A model generated the notes under the pieces. It was not told the origin of the DNA. It saw only the letters and a program-made list of their open reading frames with translations, and did no database searches. From IMG/VR virus record IMGVR_UViG_3300022745_000077, positions 1 through 40,317 of that record: a stretch of 40,317 nucleotides of DNA. One strand, given 5' to 3'. Source of the stretch: a virus. Made by a program: the position numbers and the translations under genes. How positions within the stretch are numbered: the stretch's first letter is position 1; each line of letters begins with the position of its first letter. Shown one piece after another: positions 37,925 to 40,317 of this stretch.

Positions 37925-40015
37925 TCAGCGGTTCCTTATCGAGGCGCGACGACCCAACGGACGGCGCGGCATGGCCTTCGGCTTGATCGGCGCCGGTGCG
38001 GGCGCCACGGTTTCGACTTCCTTGGGCGGCCCTTCGTCCGCTTCAGGTCCGGCTTCTGCAGACGTCTGCACCGGCACAGCGATCGCCAACTGCAGCGCGT
38101 CGAGTGACGGCTGCCGCAAGCGGTTCTCGATCGCGGCCCAGTGCGCATCGCGCAGGAGGTTGGTCTTCAGGCTGCGCGCCGCGTGCAGCGCGTACACCTC
38201 GCAGTCGAGGGCCTCGTTGCGCGCGCCGGCCTTCTTCTGCCACACCTTCTTGTGCTTCAGCGACCGGTGCGGCGCCTTGATCTCGCTCGTCACCTGGTCC
38301 CAGTAGTCGGGTCGCACGCCGGCGTACCAGTGCATGCGCCCCGCGCCTGCGCCCTTCAGGCTGATGCGGCCCGGCACGTCGCCGCCGAGCAGCAGGTCCT
38401 TCGCGCGCGCGGTGCCCACGATGAATGGGCGCACGCCGTACTTGTAGGCCTTCTGCTTGCGGTCGACGTCGATCGACGGCTTGGGCGGCGCGAAGATCTC
38501 GCGGCGCTCCGCGCCTTGTTCGCTGGCGCCTTTGACCGCCATGACATTGCGGCCGCGATGCGCGCGCACGAACGAGTAGCCGGCATCAGCCGTCTGGCCG
38601 TCCGACGTGTCGATCGACGTGGCCACCACGCGCAGCTTCGCGCCGCACGCGTGCGGATATTCCGCCGCGATCACCTTCGCCAGGTCGAGCCACGCGCCCT
38701 GCCCCGGCACGATCGTCTGGCCGTGGAGCTCGCCCCACGCCACGAGCCACGACTCTTCGCCGCGGCCCCACGCGCGCAGCACGTAGGCGATGCGGTCGTG
38801 CTGGACGTCCGCGCCGCAGGTAAGCAGGAGCCCGCCGGCGGGCACCGTGCCCTCGGCGTAGTCCTCGGCGCGCTCGGCCAGCTCAGCGCCGGCCGGCATG
38901 TCCGACTGGTACTCGTACGCCTGCCCGAGCGAGCTGTTCCAGAAGGCGATCAACGAGCCCTGGTCGCCCAGCTCGGCCTCATGCTTCGCGGTCAGGTACT
39001 TCTCGACCAGGCGCGGCATGCGGCTGTCGGGGAACGCCGACACCAGCTCGTTCAGGTAGAAGCCGGCGACGCCGCGAAACTCCGCCGTCGACATCCACGC
39101 GCCTCGGCGCACGTTGCGCACGCGCTGCGCGTCGTTCCACGCCGACCCGCAGGCCGGGCAGATGTAGCGCGCGGTCTCCGGCAGCGCGTCGCCGAAGATC
39201 GGGTGCGCTTTGCCGGGCTCGCTCTGCCAGTGGACGTTGCCCCACTCGAGCTCGTGCGCCTCGCCGCAGTCGTGGCACGGCACCAGGTAGCGGCGCTGAT
39301 CGCTGGCCAGCATCTCGGCCTCGATCGAGCTCACTCCCTTGATGGTCGGCGTGCCACCGACCAGCGTCTTCGAGTCGTAGAACGTCTTGCCCCGCTCCTC
39401 CATCAGCTTGATCGAGTCGCCCTGCCCCTTGATGTTCAGGTTGCAGTCGTCGGGTTCCTCGACGATCTTGTACTTCAGCGGCGTCGACTTCACCCCGCTG
39501 GTGCTGTTCGAGCCGAAGGTCTTGAGGAACCCGCCCGGGAAGACCTTGCGGTTCTGCGTGTTGTCGAGCGACCGCGTCTTCGTGTTGACGATCTCGGCGA
39601 GCACCGGCGTCGCCTCGATCATCGGGATCAGCTTCTCGACGTTGTAGTCCTTCGCGTTCTGATCCTTCGGGAACATGATGCCGATCGGCGCCGGCGCCAT
39701 ATGCATCAGGTACCCGATCATGTTGTTGATCACGCCGTCGGTCCAGCCGACCTGCGCCGATTTCTGGCAGCAGACCTTGCGCACGCGGCGATCGGTGATC
39801 GCCTCGAGGATGCCGCGCAGGTATGGCGTGATCGTCAGGCTGAACTTGCCCGACAGCGCCGAGGCCTCGGGCGACAGGTAGCGGTACTGCTCAGCCCACT
39901 GCGCCACCGTCAGCCGCGGGGGCGGCGTCATCTTCGCCGCCGCCTGGCGCACCAGCGTGCTCAAGGGCGTCCGCCTGTTCTTCCCAGGCGCTTGCAAGTT
40001 TGCGGAGGAACTCAT
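37925..40015 (-). CDS. terL: Terminase large subunit, GpA family
   Basis: 696 aa. The N-terminal region PPPRLTVAQWAEQYRYLSPEAS and the ATPase segment with CCQKSAQVGWTDG (residues 82-94, deviant P-loop) and KIVEEPDDC (Walker B region) match GpA-type terminases. A zinc motif (CHDCGEAH, CPACGSAW) and the nuclease start CGADVQHDRIAYVLRAWGRG follow. It cuts concatemers and drives packaging; GpA relatives use cos ends. ATG 39931 (residue 29) is an alternative start, but LSTLVRQAAAKM before it looks homologous. Overlaps TerS by 125 bp. Confidence 0.93.
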   Translation of the reverse strand: MSSSANLQAPGKNRRTPLSTLVRQAAAKMTPPPRLTVAQWAEQYRYLSPEASALSGKFSLTITPYLRGILEAITDRRVRKVCCQKSAQVGWTDGVINNMIGYLMHMAPAPIGIMFPKDQNAKDYNVEKLIPMIEATPVLAEIVNTKTRSLDNTQNRKVFPGGFLKTFGSNSTSGVKSTPLKYKIVEEPDDCNLNIKGQGDSIKLMEERGKTFYDSKTLVGGTPTIKGVSSIEAEMLASDQRRYLVPCHDCGEAHELEWGNVHWQSEPGKAHPIFGDALPETARYICPACGSAWNDAQRVRNVRRGAWMSTAEFRGVAGFYLNELVSAFPDSRMPRLVEKYLTAKHEAELGDQGSLIAFWNSSLGQAYEYQSDMPAGAELAERAEDYAEGTVPAGGLLLTCGADVQHDRIAYVLRAWGRGEESWLVAWGELHGQTIVPGQGAWLDLAKVIAAEYPHACGAKLRVVATSIDTSDGQTADAGYSFVRAHRGRNVMAVKGASEQGAERREIFAPPKPSIDVDRKQKAYKYGVRPFIVGTARAKDLLLGGDVPGRISLKGAGAGRMHWYAGVRPDYWDQVTSEIKAPHRSLKHKKVWQKKAGARNEALDCEVYALHAARSLKTNLLRDAHWAAIENRLRQPSLDALQLAIAVPVQTSAEAGPEADEGPPKEVETVAPAPAPIKPKAMPRRPLGRRASIRNR

Positions 40016-40317
40016 CGAACGTCTCTGCGAGTAGATCCCGCTTCGCCTCGACGCCCTCGGTCATCTCGAGCAGGTGCGCCAGGCGGTCGGGCTCGGCCCG
40101 CAGCTGCGAGCGCGCCGCGCTCACCATGGCGAGCCACTGGGGCTCGATCTGCTCGACCGGGATCAGGCGGCCAAGCTTCTCGTCGATGTCGATCTGCACG
40201 CGGTCGGCCTGCAGACGCGCCAGCCGGTCCTTCGCGCTTTCGGACGCGCGCCGCGCGATCTCGCGATCGATGTACCAGCGGACCACGTCGGCCAGCTCGT
40301 ACTCGCTCGCCACTCCC
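39891..40317 (-). CDS. terS: Terminase small subunit (Nu1-like), partial at window edge
   Basis: At least 140 aa, open to the right edge. Valine/GTG 40313 is probably internal. The sequence ASEYELADVVRWYIDREIA corresponds to the end of the Nu1 DNA-binding domain, followed by coiled helix (SAKDRLARLQADRVQIDIDEKLGRLIPVEQIE) and a Gly/Asp/Ala-rich tail that contacts the large subunit. It recognises cos DNA. The rest of the gene is at 1-53 if the genome is circular. Confidence 0.8.
   Translation of the reverse strand, partial: GVASEYELADVVRWYIDREIARRASESAKDRLARLQADRVQIDIDEKLGRLIPVEQIEPQWLAMVSAARSQLRAEPDRLAHLLEMTEGVEAKRDLLAETFDEFLRKLASAWEEQADALEHAGAPGGGEDDAAPAADGGAVG

Noticed and set aside
1-40317. 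Integrated prophage with flanking host DNA
   Set aside because: No host genes or paired att sites at the ends; attP is internal and the terminase frame is consistent with a circular join.
1-40317. Insertion sequences or transposase genes
   Set aside because: No transposase motifs or paired terminal inverted repeats found; repeats seen are explained by iterons, operators, att arms and the repeat protein.

Overview
The window reads as one complete genome of a temperate, lambda-like siphovirus of a high-GC host. A betaproteobacterium of the Burkholderiales type is my best guess, from base composition, gene style and a tRNA-Ser fragment with an encoded CCA end; this is inference, not proof. No host chromosomal gene is visible. 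Two facts argue that the 40.3 kb is a closed circle rather than an integrated prophage. First, the terminase small-subunit frame runs off the right edge and, joined to the left edge, continues in frame to an ATG that abuts the HNH gene stop. Second, an attP-like site lies inside the sequence between integrase and the lysis genes, instead of an attL/attR pair at the ends.

Layout, following the circle. The immunity switch sits at 5.1-5.9 kb, with a Cro-like gene on the minus strand diverging from a small CI-like repressor on the plus strand. Leftward from Cro come a small unknown protein, a winged-helix protein, a hypothetical protein, a TOPRIM/SF3 primase-helicase, a 9-bp iteron cluster that looks like a replication origin, and an antiterminator Q-like gene. 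Next are a minor-tail-Z-like gene, an HNH endonuclease and, across the junction, the late operon on the minus strand. That operon runs TerS, TerL, a block of unusual putative virion genes (33.0-37.9 kb), a gpW-like connector, portal, fused protease-capsid, head completion genes, tail terminator, tail tube, G/GT frameshift chaperones, tape measure, DUF2460, DUF2163, NlpC/P60, tail tip J, tail fibre, two holin-like genes, a DUF5675 protein, nested Rz/Rz1 spanins and a nucleotidyltransferase-like gene.

Rightward from the repressor there is a divergent lipoprotein / exported-protein pair with its own palindromic operators. It is followed by a tightly overlapping run of small early genes (several Cys-rich), a ParB-like protein, a DUF551 protein, excisionase and tyrosine integrase. 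The convergent ends of the two arms meet at attP (13.9-14.2 kb), which carries the 3' half of a tRNA-Ser gene and flanking 11-bp arm-type repeats.

Most worth attention: a hidden gpT frame reached by a slippery GGGAAAC plus stem; a 400-aa protein made of 17 repeats of 20 residues; the iteron cluster beside the primase-helicase; the mirrored operator designs in both divergent promoter regions; the non-standard lysis cassette; and the protease-capsid fusion with a likely internal capsid start.
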